Origin: Siphonodentalium dalli
Taxonomy: Eukaryota; Mollusca; Scaphopoda; Gadilida; Siphonodentaliidae
Direction: 5' to 3'
Length of the DNA: 64,000 nt
Assembly (NCBI GenBank): GCA_032622095.1
Contig: CP136067.1
Location: forward strand, 57,081,899-57,145,898
In this document: one piece after another, positions 12,043 through 21,889 of the stretch
Position numbering within the stretch: position 1 is the stretch's first letter
Layout of the letters: every line of letters begins with the position of its first letter
Notes under the pieces: generated by a model
Told to the model about the DNA's origin: nothing
Databases searched by the model: none
Seen by the model: the letters and a program-made list of their open reading frames with translations, nothing else
Position numbers and translations under genes: made by a program

Positions 12043-12470
12043 AGTTAATAATGTATGGGTGGCTGCAGCCTGTCTGTTAATAATGTACGCGTGGTTGCAG
12101 CCTGTCTGTTAATAATGTATGGGTAGTTGCAGCCTGTCTGTTAATAATGTATGGGTGACTGCAGCCTGTCTGTTAATAATGTATGGGTGGCTGTAGCCTG
12201 TCTGTTAATAATGTATGGGTGGCTGCAGCATGTCTGTTAATAATGAATGGGTGGCTGCAGCCTGTCTGTTAATAATGTATGGGTGGCTGTATCCTGTATG
12301 TTAATGTATGGGTGGCTGCAGCCTGTCTGTTAATAATGTATGGGTGGCTGTAGCCTGTCTGTTAATAATGTATGGGTTGCCGCAGCATGTATGTTAATAA
12401 TGTATGGGTGCTGCAGCCTGGCTGTTAATAATGTATGGGTGGCTGCAGCCTGTCTGTTTGTCTTTCTAAA
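12043..12470 (+). repeat. 32-bp tandem array, about 13 units
   Basis: The unit is AATAATGTATGGGTGGCTGC plus AGCCTGTCTGTT, 32 bp, with a central CTGCAG in most copies. Units differ by single changes and small deletions (near 12300 and 12410). There is no reading frame through it. Confidence 0.95.
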
Positions 12471-12627
12471 TGAGAATGATTGTGAAAGTGTGCGTCACGG
12501 CCGCATATAAGCTTGACAGAACACTATTTTCCTCTCTCTAGAATATATTTAGAACTAGAAACGACCGGCGTGGACACAGATGCTTGTAACGCAGTCCTCT
12601 GAACGCCCATATAAGGTCATAGGTTTT

Positions 12628-12830
12628 GTTGAACTTATTATTTGAACATTTCCCACCAATTAAAATTAATCATATTATCGGTTCATCTGTATCTCCATCG
12701 GCTGCTTATAGTTCTTAACATTCCTCCAGATTAGTAATTGGTCGTCTGCTTATATTTCTTAACATTCCACCAGATAGGTAATAGTTTATACACCAATATA
12801 TATTTTATACCTGTATGGGTGAATCCATTT
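12628..12830 (+). mobile_element. Dispersed repeat copy G1 (TTATTATCTGAACATTTCC family)
   Basis: Opens with GTTGAACTTATTATTTGAAC, then CATTTCCCACCAATTAA and a doubled CTTAACATTCC(T/A)CCAGAT phrase, ending near ATGGGTGAATCCATTTAGTA. Related sequence occurs at 13785-13830, 28083-28277, 29030-29110, 29365-29480 and 51845-52270. The mirrored word GAAATGTTCAGATAATAAG at other copies suggests terminal inverted repeats, but the element borders are not certain. Confidence 0.55.
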
Positions 12831-13079
12831 AGTAAATAAATTGTTAGTTGCTTGGTTTTATGCTAAAGTTCATTCAAAACAATGACATTTCCAGAATGGT
12901 TTTCTATTGTTTCCCTTGCACGCTCTATCTGTACTAGCCCGCCCCTCCCCACAACCACCACCATTGGCGACAATAGATGGATATTGTTTTTAACCCTAAA
13001 GTGCGGAATATGGAAAAATATTCCCCAGATATTGTTCAGATAATCACCAGTTCCCGTTGGCCTACCGGGCCCGCCAGTT

Positions 13080-13196
<117 letters not shown>

Positions 13197-13556
13197 GATT
13201 ATTTCCTCGAACAACCCCCCTACCACGCATTCATGGAATATCCTTTACTTAAGCATGCACCCATTTTCATTGCATGGAATTATTTTTCCTCAATCACCTT
13301 GATTAGTTCTCTTATCGAACAAACCAAGCTAATTAGTATGATTGAGAATATCAAATCTCTTACAGTTTAAGTGAGTGTTGGATATACATGTATCAGTTAC
13401 AGTTAAAGTGGTTTAATGTACGACTTCAATGGCTGGCATTGGATCAACTTATGATCAAATCCTCTGAGCCACGGATGGGGCAAGAAGTCGGATGACCTAT
13501 ACGGTACCATATAATATAGAATATTTCTTTTCAATGTCGGTGTTTTCTAATTTCAG

Positions 13557-13760
13557 AGCCGAAGGGCAAAAGATTTTCGACAAATATTGCAAAAATTTTG
13601 TTCGAAGATTGAAGAGGGAAGATGCACTCAAAATGTTCCAAGATGATTTTAATCTGACTACAAACCAATCTATAGAAATGTTTGATATTTTCGACAAGGA
13701 TAGAAACGGGACACTCAGCATATGGGAGTATCAACAATTCTACACGTGTATTGGCACCAG
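13557..13760 (+). CDS. EF-hand calcium-binding protein, penultimate exon
   Basis: This exon is bounded by TTTCTAATTTCAG| and ACCAG|GTTAGT. It encodes about 68 residues in frame with the exon at 23441 (intron phase 2). It contains a helix rich in K, F and D (KIFDKYCKNF), then a canonical EF-hand loop DKDRNGTLSIWE (D1, D3, N5, G6, I8, E12 all present) followed by YQQF. A preceding divergent helix-loop region (REDALKMFQDDFNL) suits a degenerate EF-hand. The pattern resembles the C-terminal domain of calpains and other penta-EF-hand proteins, which bind calcium and dimerise through the last hand; that is inference from layout, not alignment. Upstream exons are needed because the frame has no start codon here, and none is secure in this window. 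Confidence 0.85.
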
Positions 13761-13910
13761 GTTAGTTATCCGTTGCTTCACTAAATACTCATTGATGAGT
13801 AGTCCCCTACGGAAATGTTGATAATAAGTTCAAACAAGAGGATCGCTAGGGCATGGCAAAATACCACATTTCGCCATTTTGAATTGTACTTCTTCAAAAT
13901 AAAATAACCA

Positions 13911-14125
13911 TAGGTCGCCTCGCATATATAAGAGAATACATAGGCCTAACAATTTTTTTTATAATTATTTATAAATTTTTATTACATTCTTTAATAATTT
14001 TTATCATTTTTTTATAATTTTTTCTTATATTCTTTAACAATTTTTATCATTTTTTATACTTTTATTTTAATTCTATAACAATTTTTATCATTTTTTCTCA
14101 TATTCTTTAACAATTTTATAATTAC
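13911..14125 (+). mobile_element. Internal fragment of TTTACCCAACA-type MITE
   Basis: Starts with ATAGGTCGCCTCGCATATAT and AAGAGAATACAT, then a T-rich tract with repeated ATTCTTTAACAATTTTTATC words. This corresponds to the inverted core of the copies at 25594 and 44238. Both ends are missing. Confidence 0.6.
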
Positions 14126-14160
14126 TTGTGGAAATCAATGGAATCAAAGAAAATACATGT

Positions 14161-14384
14161 TTAACCCTTTCGTTACTAATCGGATTGTCAGTTTCATGTT
14201 ATGAAAGAGTACATTGGAACATTTCATTACTGAATTGGAGGGTATTCGTGAAATGTACGCAGATGACAGAAAGACGAACACATAATACAAGTGCAGGGGG
14301 ATTTCAATTCATATGTGGGAAATGTTCATATAGTAAGTTCAACAAACGACCTATTATATTATATAAACATGATCAAAGGGTTAA
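14161..14384. mobile_element. Short TTAA-bounded MITE, 224 bp
   Basis: Starts TTAACCCTTTCGTTA and ends GATCAAAGGGTTAA. The TTAA border and the CCCTTT start are features of piggyBac-superfamily termini. It has no coding capacity and little internal palindrome compared with the other TTAA family here. Confidence 0.5.
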
Positions 14385-14463
14385 AGATGCTCTGTCTCTT
14401 TCTGTTAATATTCACAACAACAACAACAACACAAAACAAATATGAAACTTTTTGAAGACATAT

Positions 14464-14532
14464 GTTTGCAATTTTTCCAAAGACACATGATAAACACAAT
14501 TATGGTGTTGCACATATTTCATTTACGAGAGT
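14464..14532 (+). repeat. Left remnant of 760-bp duplication, copy 1
   Basis: GTTTGCAATTTTTCCAAAGA through CATTTACGAGAGT matches the first 69 bp of the duplicate at 22581-23340. It is separated from the rest of copy 1 (21890-22580) by the transposon. The two pieces add up to 69 + 691 = 760 bp, exactly the length of copy 2. Confidence 0.9.
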
Positions 14533-14704
14533 TAGTACAGTCGATCTAGATTAAAAAGACCCCTAACCCCTAACTAATTGCAATAGAAGCTTTTTTGGTG
14601 TCAATCGTTCCAGCATAGCTTCCACAACAACATACTAAAACCCCCATGAATCCCCAATGTAGAAAGTCTCCATTTTTGGGGAAAAGTGAAATAATAACGA
14701 AATA

Positions 14705-15221
14705 TCGGAGAAATGTGGAATATCTACTTTATGTGGCGCCTGTTGTAGACTGAAGCTATATTTTCCACCACATTGTCAAATCATACTACATCAAATGCAT
14801 GTTACAATAAAAGTTAGGATATCATCTGATAAAGGTTGCATTTTTGGGTAAAATATGCGAAAAATATTTTTTTAATCGGAGAAATGTGGAATATCGACTT
14901 TCTGTGGCGCTTGTTGTAGTTTGAAGCTATATTTTTCGCGTCACATTGTCAAATCATGCTACATCAATTGCATATTACAATAAAAGTGAGGATATCATCT
15001 GATAAAGGTTGCATTTTTGGGGTAAAATATGCAAAAAATATTTTTAAAATCGGAGAAATGTGGAATATCGAATTTCTGTGGCGCCTGTTGTAGACTGAAG
15101 CTATATTTTACGTCACATTGTCAAACCATACAACATCAATTGCATGTTACAATAACAGTGAGGATATCATCTGATAAAGGTAGCATTTTTGGGTAAAATA
15201 TGCAAATAATATTTAAAAAAT
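14705..15221 (+). repeat. Subterminal 172-bp repeats, three copies
   Basis: TCGGAGAAATGTGGAATATC starts at 14705, 14876 and 15050, with a decayed fourth start at 15221 (spacings 171, 174, 171 bp). Each unit has TGTGGCGC(C/T)TGTTGTAG and a GATATCATCTGATAAAGGTT phrase. One inverted copy lies at about 21540-21725 by the other end of the transposon. Such arrays commonly serve as transposase binding regions in large TIR elements (inference). Confidence 0.9.
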
Positions 15222-15230
15222 CGGTAAAAT

Positions 15231-16608
15231 ATGGAATCTCTCACTTCTAGTGCATATGCTAGCATTCTCGGGCTCTTCTGGATCAGTAAGTCATTCCCAG
15301 GGCGGTACTCATATGAGGACTCAGTCAAATCGCTTTCGTACCTCCCAGAGACATTACAACTATTGCTATCTAAAAATTTCTCAGGACAAGACACAGACAA
15401 GCAACGGGCAGCAATAGGACAGTGTACCATACAATTGACTCGTCCGCGATATGTTATTGCCCCTTTGCAGATATGATTGGCAATCCAATTGCATCATCAA
15501 TTCCGTTCGAAGTTTCTGATTGACACGTTATATTCAATGTGTTCCTCGTCGTCATATGATGAAACTATACGATTTGAGAAAAACGCAGCGTTGTGTTCTG
15601 TTGGCGAGTTACCACCAACTGGGAATGGTGCTACGGTTATAATGTCTGCCGACAATGTTCACCATAATACGTGTACTTTGGATGGGAAACACACTCTTCG
15701 TGGCATGGGCATGATTGCTTCAATTAGCCCACCTGTTAGGAAGCTGGACCGGGTCCCGCGGAAATATGTGAAAAACGCCGAGTTGTGTGATCTTGCTGAA
15801 ATTAAACTGTTCAACTACACACCAAGTAGTATAAGTCAAAACAAGTTTTGTTTGACAAGTTGGAGATTTCTCGCCCTGACTATCACATCAATGGAAATCA
15901 GGTTGATTTGATGTGGCGTCTTAACTGGCACGTTCAAACCACCCGCCCTAACTGGAGTGGTGCCAAGCAGGTGTTATATGCGAACTCCACTGATTATACT
16001 CCAGATTCGTCTTCTATGACATTTCTACCAATCATAGATGTTAGTCCTTCTGACATGTCGTGCGTTTTGTCAACACTCAGTTTTCTTCATAATACAGCGA
16101 GAAAACATGACATTCCAGCAATAATAACATTCGACCAGCCACTATTCTTGAAAGCATCTGTTGTGATAAACAATTATCCAGAACTAAGAGATGTGTGGTT
16201 ATTATTAGGCGGCTTTCACACAGTGATGAACATTCTGTGAGCCATAGGAACATTGATGGAAGGATCTGGGTTCGCGAGATAATGGAGAGAGTGTACGCCG
16301 AAAATGCAGTGAATCATATCTTCTCAGGAAAGGCGTGTTCCAGGGCAATGCGAGCCCATTCCTTAGTGGACACAGCGCTTGGTGCGTTGGTGTCTTCCGA
16401 AGTTCTTGGGTGCGGAACCGATGCCACTCTTCCGGTTAGTGAATGTCTCTCGCATGCTGGTCTCCTTTATGATAATATTCTGAATGGCGATCTGACTGTT
16501 GATGACGTATCCCGCGACAACATTTTACCAGGCGTGGCAGTTCTTCTGGAGGCAGACATGGAAGTGCTGTGCAGCCTATCAGCTAGACCCCGAAGCCACG
16601 ACAAATAG
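15231..16608 (+). pseudogene. Transposase-region pseudogene of Academ-like element
   Basis: Three overlapping frames carry consecutive parts of one protein. The first frame runs 15231-15911 with an in-frame TGA at 15474 and includes SADNVHHNTCTLDGKHTLRG. The second, 15848-16240, includes IITFDQPLFLKASVVINNYP. The third, 16195-16608, includes FSGKACSRAMRAHSLVDTAL. These phrases are characteristic of an uncharacterised protein family that recurs in many copies in mollusc, cnidarian and arthropod genomes and that I associate with XPG-bearing DNA transposons. At least two frameshifts and one stop make it non-functional. After 16608 the family sequence is lost for about 830 bp, replaced by sequence rich in GGCTGGC words, so an insertion or deletion has removed the middle. 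Confidence 0.75.
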
Positions 16609-17439
16609 TTTTCATGGCTGGCTCAACCGATTTTCGTGGCTGGTTAGCTAGCTAAGCCGGCTCAGTCACGACGTTCGTGGCTGACGAAATATGGCGACTC
16701 AGCGGCTGAGATGTTATCATTCAGCGTATTTCCGTTTCCGAAATGTTCCTAATCCCCTGTTATCGGTTATAGATGCCGTTTTTTTTAGCGTTTGTGGTGA
16801 ACCCGTAGAATTCCAGACCACAAGTAATCTTTTGATGTTGGGCTTTTCCATTACGGCGAAATTCACGAAGGACTGGCATGGATATACTATGTAGTTTCCC
16901 ATCTAATCGGTATAAGTAGTTACATTGGGACTTCTGTCGACTTCAGACTGCTATCATCACTGCCATCTTGCGATATATGCATGCATCATTGAATGATGAA
17001 CCGGATAGTAATGATATATACTATTTCAAACTATTTTCTATTCTTATGTGTATATATTTACAAATGCCAGTGATGTCTGAGACTGGGTGTTGTCGATATA
17101 AACAATTTATATTTTAACCCTTTCAATACCGAATGGATGCGCCCATTCAGTTATATGAAAGCATGCATTGGGATAGTCTATTCCACATTAAGGGGCCAGG
17201 TGTTCTGATAATATAACAACCATGCGAGTATGCCAATATTAGGCAATGCGGTTTAGTTATTTGCGATTCACAGTACAGTTGTGCTTGACATATAAGCCCA
17301 TGCACATGGCTCAGCCATTTTACAATTCCGGCGGCGGAGATTTTTAAATGTGGCTGGCGTTATAAATAATATGGCTGGCGGCGGCTTGTGGCCAATATGG
17401 CTGGCGGCGGCGGCGTACGATGGCGGCTTCGGGCTCTAC
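16609..17439. other. Interruption within the transposon
   Basis: Sequence between the two coding pieces has no family resemblance. It contains ATGGCTGGC-type words at both ends (16616-16690 and 17345-17410) and a TTAACCCTTTCAATACC word at 17116, possibly one end of a TTAA-type insertion. Borders are not resolved. Confidence 0.4.
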
Positions 17440-18060
17440 TATCAGCCACCAGTAAATACTGGTTGCAATATCAGCAAATGTTCTCTGTATGAACTGTGTG
17501 CATACCCACCGTCACTCTTCGAGTCGGATGGTGTCATGCGGAAAGCTGACAAACCACATCTCGCCAAAGCTATATTTCGTCGTTCAAATGAGGCCACACC
17601 AACAGATACAGAGACACGTTCAGTTATGTCAGATTGCCATTATGTCTTGGATGGTGGATCACTTCTAATGAGATTGCCTTGGAAAAACTGCGCCACATAC
17701 AAAGACATTGCCCAGGTATATGCATCTTTCGTACACGGGAAATATAGTGCAGCAGCGACCGTTACTGTTGTGTTCGACGGTTACAACCAAGTACGTTAAT
17801 CCAGTACGTTCGACGGTTACAACCAAGTACGTTAATACGTTAAAATGAAGGTACATGCCATAATGATCGGTGAAGATACGGATCTGCTTGTTCTACTTTT
17901 GTATTGGGCAAGCGATATCACCTTCGACATTACTTTCCGGAGCGATAAGATGCAGAATAAACAAGTATATCAGATTCGACAGGCTTTGAGAGAAGACTTG
18001 TGTCGGAGCCTTCTATTTTTTCATTCTATAACTGGATGTGACACAACATCCACATCATCT
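17440..18060 (+). pseudogene. XPG/FEN1-like nuclease region of Academ-like element, broken
   Basis: The first part (to about 17799) reads through SLYELCAYPPSLFES, YVLDGGSLLMRLPW, TYKDIAQVYASFV and VVFDGYN. The second part resumes at 17845 with GEDTDLLVLLLYWAS and FFHSITGCDTTS. The paired acidic motifs (VLDGGSLL, VVFDGY, GEDTDLLVLL) are the PIN/XPG-type nuclease signature of this transposon protein family. The stop at 17797 lies in a 35-bp direct duplication, and roughly 60 residues normally present between FDGY and GEDTD are missing. After CDTTS the sequence changes to an unrelated insertion. Confidence 0.75.
17772..17840 (+). repeat. 35-bp direct duplication inside nuclease region
   Basis: TTCGACGGTTACAACCAAGT plus ACGTTAAT occurs twice, about 35 bp apart. 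The copy boundary brings in a TAA stop directly after the FDGYN motif. Confidence 0.9.
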
Positions 18061-18061
18061 C

Positions 18062-18943
18062 ATCATATCGTGTTCCGACCGCTGACGAGAGAGGACGTCC
18101 TGTGTTGAGCGCTCCAGGACTTGGCTAGCTCGCTCAGCGATCGGATTACTGACTTCGGCCGGACAATGGATTCGTCTTTAATCCCCGCCGAAGTCAGACA
18201 CGCACTCAGCTCACTCCACGTGGACCCCTGCCTGGCCTGGACTTTACGCAGGTCAGGTAGCCACGTGGAGCTTTTTTCTGGATTCCGCCATCACGGTCCT
18301 TTTCAGGACCCTCTGTTGGAGGTAACCCGAATGCTGGAACCCACCAGCATCACACCACCACCACCACCAGAGAGGGGAGGAAGAAGAGCAAGAGGAAAAC
18401 TCCATCGTGCCAGGTGCCAGGTGCCAGGTGGATCAAGAGGACGGCTGAGAGACGCCCAGCTACCTCCCACCTGGACAGGACCTACAACCAGCGGTGACAA
18501 CCACTGCCAGACCACCTTCGAGACAGACTGCGACCATCCAGACAGCCTCCGCAGTGGACACAGTACAGGGGGTGACTGATGTTATCCGGGCTCCCCCTGC
18601 GGACTCGGATATGGAGATAGAACCACCACCACCGTCTCCACCGAGGACACCGAGATACGAGGAGCATCCGGTATCTCCACCACCCAGGGAGAGGGAGTCA
18701 CACAGCGATCGCCTTAGCCGAATGCACAGCGCCCTGTTTCTCACACTCCAACAGGCCCGAGGAAGCTACCAATTTTCAAAAGCAGACCAAGTCCTCATCC
18801 TCAGCAAACAAATCTACGAGGGTGCAGATGCGGCCGATCCAGCAGCACGAAAGATCAAGTATTATATCCGCAATGGTTATCTCCCATCACCCACTCCCTT
18901 GGAACCAACATCAGCATCACTTCCACAAAAGAAGACAACCTGA
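18062..18943 (+). pseudogene. Proline-rich ORF of an unidentified inserted element, frameshifted
   Basis: Starting just after the CDTTS motif, a frame runs ...EDVLC-stop-ALQDLASSLSDRITDFG through a stretch ending PPPPPERG. After one or more frameshifts near 18370-18490 it continues in another frame with PPPPSPPRTPRYEEHPVS, SALFLTLQQARGSYQFSKAD and IYEGADAADPAARKIKYYIR to a stop at 18941. Composition is distinctly GC-richer than the surrounding transposon. A polyadenylation word AATAAA follows at 18983. This looks like an ORF from a second element nested in the Academ-like one. I do not recognise the family; a retroelement gag-like or ORF1-like product is possible but unproven. Confidence 0.55.
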
Positions 18944-19348
18944 ACATTTTGAAATTTATGTTCCTCCCCCCTTGTTGTTCTCAATAAAGGCAAAAACATG
19001 AGGGATTAAAGAAAGGACCTCTCGACAATCCCGGGGTTAGCCACCCCAAACCACCCACCTCATCCAGAATGTTTGGAATTGGGGAAACAGAAGTGCTTTG
19101 ATAAACTAATGTCGTGATACTTACCTTCAAGCAATCGGATATAAATTATTGGTCAAAGATCTCTCCGTTGAAGAAGTTGGGGTGGACATTAGATGGGGAT
19201 GTAATGCACCCGCTGATGACAGACTTACCACCAGCCCCGGAAGGGTTATTCCCGTTCACCCAACAGCCAGCAGTTACATAATTAACAAGCCTCAGTTATA
19301 GTCCATATCAACTTAAGAGTATGTTTAGTTCCCACTTGCCCGGCAGTG
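18944..19348 (+). other. Downstream part of the nested element
   Basis: GC-moderate, non-coding sequence that follows the proline-rich frame and a possible poly(A) signal. It includes ATCCCGGGGTTAGCCACCCC and CCACCAGCCCCGGAAGGG. The right border is probably before the hairpin at 19350. Confidence 0.4.
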
Positions 19349-19349
19349 T

Positions 19350-19422
19350 CGAGTACCGTTGTTGTTTCAGTCGCAATTTACATTTCCCCTATCGCAATGT
19401 AAATTGCGACTGAAACAACAAC

Positions 19423-19468
<46 letters not shown>
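19350..19468. repeat. 29-bp-arm hairpin followed by (TA)22
   Basis: ACCGTTGTTGTTTCAGTCGC plus AATTTACAT faces its exact reverse complement across a short CCCCTATCGC-type loop and is directly followed by 44 bp of TA repeats (19425-19468). Palindrome plus TA microsatellite is a typical cruciform/TA-rich MITE remnant. Confidence 0.9.
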
Positions 19469-19469
<1 letters not shown>

Positions 19470-20457
19470 TCATGGCTCAACCTTGATATGCTATCACTGT
19501 GTTTGTTCACTATATATGAATTGTGGTCAGTAATATGCTATATAAGATGAAATAGTTCTCATTTTAAATCATCTTATTTCATCGTGGTTATAATGCGCAA
19601 GTAAATGTGCATTACATTTCAAATGGTAGAACTTTAAATATCTTATATTTGATAGTTATATAAGTTCAGTATGAAGTCCCGTATAAATGAACGATTTTGT
19701 TCATTGGCGCTGCTGCAAGAAAGAGTTAACTCGATTAACGACTTGATCATAACAATCAGTGTGCAACATAACCAAACATCCGACATTGGCCAGGTTGCCG
19801 TAGATGCAGTCATTGCAGAGCTTAAGTAGAACGTTACGTGCGACTCAAAACCAATTACTTGCATATACCAGGAATAAATATCGAGTAAGTATTTAATATA
19901 ATATTTAAACTAATATGGCTCATTCGAACCTCCAAATTCTGTCTATCGGGTACGATAGGTAGATAAATACACGAAATATTGGTATGCCGGCTTCACAACC
20001 ATTTTCTAGCCATTTTCAATTTTTCGCCCGAAGTCAGAAAAACGCTCTTTATTGCTACCACACCAGGAATAGAATAACACAGAACGCTCTTTTCTGTTCC
20101 ATATGCAAATGGCTGTTTTTATATATTTTTTTGGGACCCAAACACCTTGTTCGTAGTTGCATTTTTCATTACTTCAATGCGTCTGTTTTAGGTTAGAGAA
20201 TGCTCTTATATAGAAAGGAAGTTAAGATATTTATCGACCTATTTCGATACCGGGAAACATTCAAAAGCGAATAACATTATTCGTATTTTGGAGCGCAAAC
20301 CGCCATGTGGCTTTAATAGTAACATATATCAAATATATTCTATGAGACAAAGAAGAGGCAAACTAATGTAACAATAAAACGCTCTTTGAGTATAAGACAA
20401 AGCATGTGTCTTATTTCATTTCAAAACCTAGAAATAATAATTATATTTAACGCTATA

Positions 20458-20945
20458 TTTAAAGGTACTCAATCAGTAAAGAGGGTCCCCATCTCAACAG
20501 ATTCCAACAACAACAATCCGATCAGAGGGTCCTATATTACTATTTCTTTGGCTTTGGGGGTAAAAAATATTTTATTCGAGTCGAGGAACCCATCAAACAA
20601 AGCTCAGAGTTATTAGATATTGATTTTTGAAATTTGTTAATTGCTCGAGATGAGTACTAATAACTGCCGTCAATTTGGTAACCTGCTCGAGATTTTACGC
20701 CAAAACTCTATTCAAACAGACAAGGATGGATAACTCTATAATCAAGTGGTAATAATAACGAAATTTTGACTGTCTTCTGGGCCAGAAAGAATTCCCGATA
20801 ATGAAAAATAATAGATTTCTAAAATCGATATCTAACAAATCTGAGCTTTGATGGGTGACTTCCTCGACTCGAATCAAATATTTTTGACCCCCGAAGCCAT
20901 TGAAATAGTAATTGAGAGGAGTTTTATCGGATTGAGTACCTTTAA
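20458..20945. mobile_element. Palindromic insertion, 488 bp
   Basis: TTTAAAGGTACTCAATC at the left faces GATTGAGTACCTTTAA at the right. Inner arms with ATTCGAGTCGAGGAA, CCCATCAAA and AGCTCAGA words (left, 20573-20610) pair with 20840-20880. Arms are about 170 bp with moderate divergence. It lies inside the Academ-like transposon and codes for nothing. Confidence 0.8.
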
Positions 20946-21229
20946 GTAAATTTTTTTAGCTTTCCATTGCTGGTTCCCATCCGAACATATAAAACATGAT
21001 AGACTTCATCCGAAAAGAGCAAGCATACCTTGAAGCCATGCATGCTGATCATTCAGCTACGTGTTGGTGGTCGACGTGTGCCGTAGAACATGAGGAAGAA
21101 GTACATGAAAATTGACAATTCACTGAGACATTTCAAACGTGTTTTCAGAGAGGGGGAACACAAGTTATTACGCCATGTTCTCTTGTCTATTAATTAAAAT
21201 GTGCGAAATTGAAATTGTCACGTCGCCGA

Positions 21230-21525
21230 CAATTTTGTCGGGTGACTGGGAATTCTCCACCAAACTAAGATATAAACTATAGTCGGCATCTCTATGATGT
21301 ACCCGATTATGACACCTTGACCCGAAACAATACCTGCCGGGTGAACGGGAAGACCCCCCCCCCCCGGAATCACTCCCCAAAATGATAAGATGCAATTGTT
21401 CTTCTGGCTGTAACAACATGAAGTGTGGGTGCAAGCGTCAAGGGCTGAGTTGTTCAGCAGTGTGTGGAAAGTGCCAGGATATGGGTTGTTCGAATTCAAA
21501 CATAGAAAGTGACGATACAGCAGCA
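21230..21525 (+). pseudogene. C-terminal cysteine cluster of Academ-like element
   Basis: Short pieces GDWEFSTKLRYKL and YPIMTP, broken by stops and a C12 slippage tract (21354-21365), lead into CNCSSGCNNMKCGCK, RQGLSCSAVCGKC and GCSN (about 21390-21500). This C-x-C-rich, probable zinc-binding tail ends the same transposon protein family whose other parts lie upstream. It ends before the inverted subterminal repeat. The intact spacing of all cysteines contrasts with the decayed segment before it. Confidence 0.75.
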
Positions 21526-21539
21526 TAATATATTGAATG

Positions 21540-21886
21540 CGCCACAGAAAGTCGATATTCCACATTTCTCCGATTAAAAAAATATTTTTCGCATATTTTA
21601 CCCAAAAATGCAACCTTTATCAGATGTTATCCTCACTTTTATTGTAACATGCATTTGATGTAGTATGATTTGACAATGTGGTGGAAAATATAATTCAGAG
21701 TAGATATTCCACATTTCTCCGATTTTTCGTTATTTTTTTACTTTTCCCCCCAAAATGGAGACTTTCTACATTGGGTATTAATGGGGGGTTTTAGTATGTT
21801 GTTGTGGAAGCTATGCTGGAACGATTGACACCAAAAAAGCTTCTATTGCAATTAGTTAGGGGTTCAACCATAGATCGACTGTACTA
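21540..21886 (-). repeat. Right terminal inverted repeat and subterminal unit
   Basis: Reverse complement of the left end. One 172-bp subterminal unit (21540-21725) is followed by the TIR proper with CCAAAATGGAGACTTTCTAC, AACATACTAAAACC (inverted) and the terminal ATCGACTGTACTA. Confidence 0.9.
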
Positions 21887-21889
21887 AGT

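Larger units (their letters stand above)
14533..21886 (+). mobile_element. Academ-like DNA transposon, defective, 7354 bp
   Basis: Terminal inverted repeats begin TAGTACAGTCGATCTA on both ends and continue, with a small indel, through CCCCTAACTAATTGCAATAG and onward for about 200 bp. A 3-bp duplication AGT (14530-14532 and 21887-21889) flanks it, verified by the empty paralogous site at 22652. The body encodes, in order on the plus strand, pieces of a large protein (15231-16608), an XPG/FEN1-like nuclease region (17440-18060) and a C-terminal cysteine cluster (21230-21525). Published Academ elements combine 3- to 4-bp duplications with an XPG nuclease and a cysteine cluster, so I assign it there by inference. 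Other insertions (18062-19330, 20458-20945) interrupt it. The protein has several frameshifts and a stop, so this copy cannot make a functional transposase. Confidence 0.8.

Noticed and set aside
19359-19550. 63-codon frame across the (TA)n tract
   Set aside because: Tyr-Ile alternation from a dinucleotide repeat.
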